Shown in pieces: positions 63,539 to 64,000 of a stretch of 64,000 nucleotides of DNA. This DNA comes from Desulfurobacterium atlanticum (GTDB lineage: Bacteria > Aquificota > Aquificia > Desulfurobacteriales > Desulfurobacteriaceae): positions 1-64,000 of the forward strand of contig NZ_FZOB01000004.1 of the NCBI RefSeq assembly GCF_900188395.1, in the 5' to 3' direction. The stretch's first letter is position 1, and each line of letters opens with the position of its first letter. The notes under the pieces were generated by a model that made no database searches, had not been told where the DNA came from, and was given only the letters and a program-made list of their open reading frames with translations. The translations under genes and the position numbers were made by a program.

Positions 63539-64000
63539 TTGAATATTAGAGGAAAAGGTTTTGCATTCTTTATAATAACCTTTTACATACTACTTACCAT
63601 TATTAGACCTTCTTTAGCCACAGCTAAAGAAACTCCATACTACACTATTCAGCTTGCAAACACCAAAAGCTTTAATGAAGCAAAATCAATATTTGAAAAA
63701 GTAAAACATCTAAAAGATTCACGAATTGATAAAGTAAAGACAAGATACAAAGTAAGAGTAGGACTTTTTAAAACAAGAAAAGAGGCTCAGGAATTTTTAA
63801 AAAATCACCCGGAAATCAAGAAAATATCTCCCACTGCTTACATAACCCTTAACTATTACAACCCAAAAAGAACAATCTTAAAAGGCTATTCAAAGAAAAA
63901 AGATATAGCAAAAGAAGCAGCAAAGATAAACACAGAAAATAAGACCAAAAAAGAAGTACCCCCTGTTAAAATAAAAACACCAGCAAAACAGAACACCATC
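63539..64000 (+). CDS. Secreted SPOR-domain protein, N-terminal part (cut by window edge)
   Basis: The frame is open from TTG 63539 (GAGGAAAG six bases upstream) to the right edge, giving 154 residues. A signal peptide (hydrophobic about 6-26, ending near LATA) is followed by a SPOR-like domain (about 32-105), with YYTIQLANTKSFNEAK and YKVRVGLFKTRKEAQEFL. Then comes a Lys-rich, low-complexity linker. SPOR domains bind denuded peptidoglycan. It may be the start of a larger envelope or polysaccharide-export protein. The stop is beyond the window. Confidence 0.7.
   Translation, partial: MNIRGKGFAFFIITFYILLTIIRPSLATAKETPYYTIQLANTKSFNEAKSIFEKVKHLKDSRIDKVKTRYKVRVGLFKTRKEAQEFLKNHPEIKKISPTAYITLNYYNPKRTILKGYSKKKDIAKEAAKINTENKTKKEVPPVKIKTPAKQNTI

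Overview
The window looks like chromosome of a thermophilic, chemolithoautotrophic bacterium of the Aquificota, most likely Desulfurobacteriaceae and, from the low G+C, close to Desulfurobacterium. That placement is inference from gene content and remembered family resemblance. It rests on the A-rich, Lys/Glu-rich coding style, the archaeal-type route to 3-dehydroquinate (ADTH synthase at 46451-47248 and DHQ synthase II at 24441-25445), a class I fumarase subunit next to malate dehydrogenase, an octaheme Hao-like cytochrome, heptose-LPS genes and three HD-GYP proteins. Most genes carry a strong Shine-Dalgarno, and several start with TTG.

Left part (1-12.7 kb). A transposase tail runs into the 3' end of lysA. 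A long leftward run follows: lysA, comEC, a tRNA methyltransferase-like gene, a small membrane protein, an aspartate aminotransferase, fumA-alpha, mdh, lspA and a CPBP-like gene. A rightward purS-purQ-dCMP deaminase-response regulator/HD-GYP group then converges on an HPt gene, pncA and fabD.

12.8-26.7 kb. A consensus promoter drives tRNA-Pro(TGG) and tRNA-Arg(TCT). Next come the octaheme cytochrome and a rhodanese lipoprotein, both with a possible SD-masking hairpin, then pepA. A leftward pair follows: a coiled-coil protein with a RelE-like tail, and a KamA-family radical SAM enzyme. The rightward genes after it are hemL, guaA, nadA, a PH-like membrane protein, a NIL ferredoxin, a small membrane protein, argF, DHQ synthase II and hldD.

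26.7-38 kb. A tightly packed leftward series starts with trpE and dnaB. It continues with a CHASE2-adenylate cyclase, a TPR/beta-barrel protein, a FecR protein, a 766-residue lipoprotein, a metallo-beta-lactamase phosphodiesterase-like protein and a GAF-HD-GYP protein. The last six read as one envelope-linked cyclic-nucleotide module and are the best candidate for an undescribed system.

38-53.6 kb. The rightward genes are rpoZ, pyrK, a glcF-like gene, a solute-binding-like lipoprotein with an HD-GYP/GGDEF sensor, prfB (with the in-frame TGA and +1 frameshift site), cysS, a 59-residue membrane protein and a gamma-carbonic anhydrase. The leftward genes are ADTH synthase, gmhA, rho, tatC, tatA, trpA and dedA. 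Then come rpmE, a shortened ThyX-like gene and convergent rtcB.

53.6-64 kb. This part has unusually long spacers filled with a family of short hairpin repeats. They surround a porin gene and a Wzz-like gene. A cold-shock gene follows, flanked by two terminator hairpins whose loops are perfectly complementary over 12 bases. The window ends with smc and acs (leftward), a nucleotide-sugar epimerase, and a SPOR-domain protein cut by the right edge.
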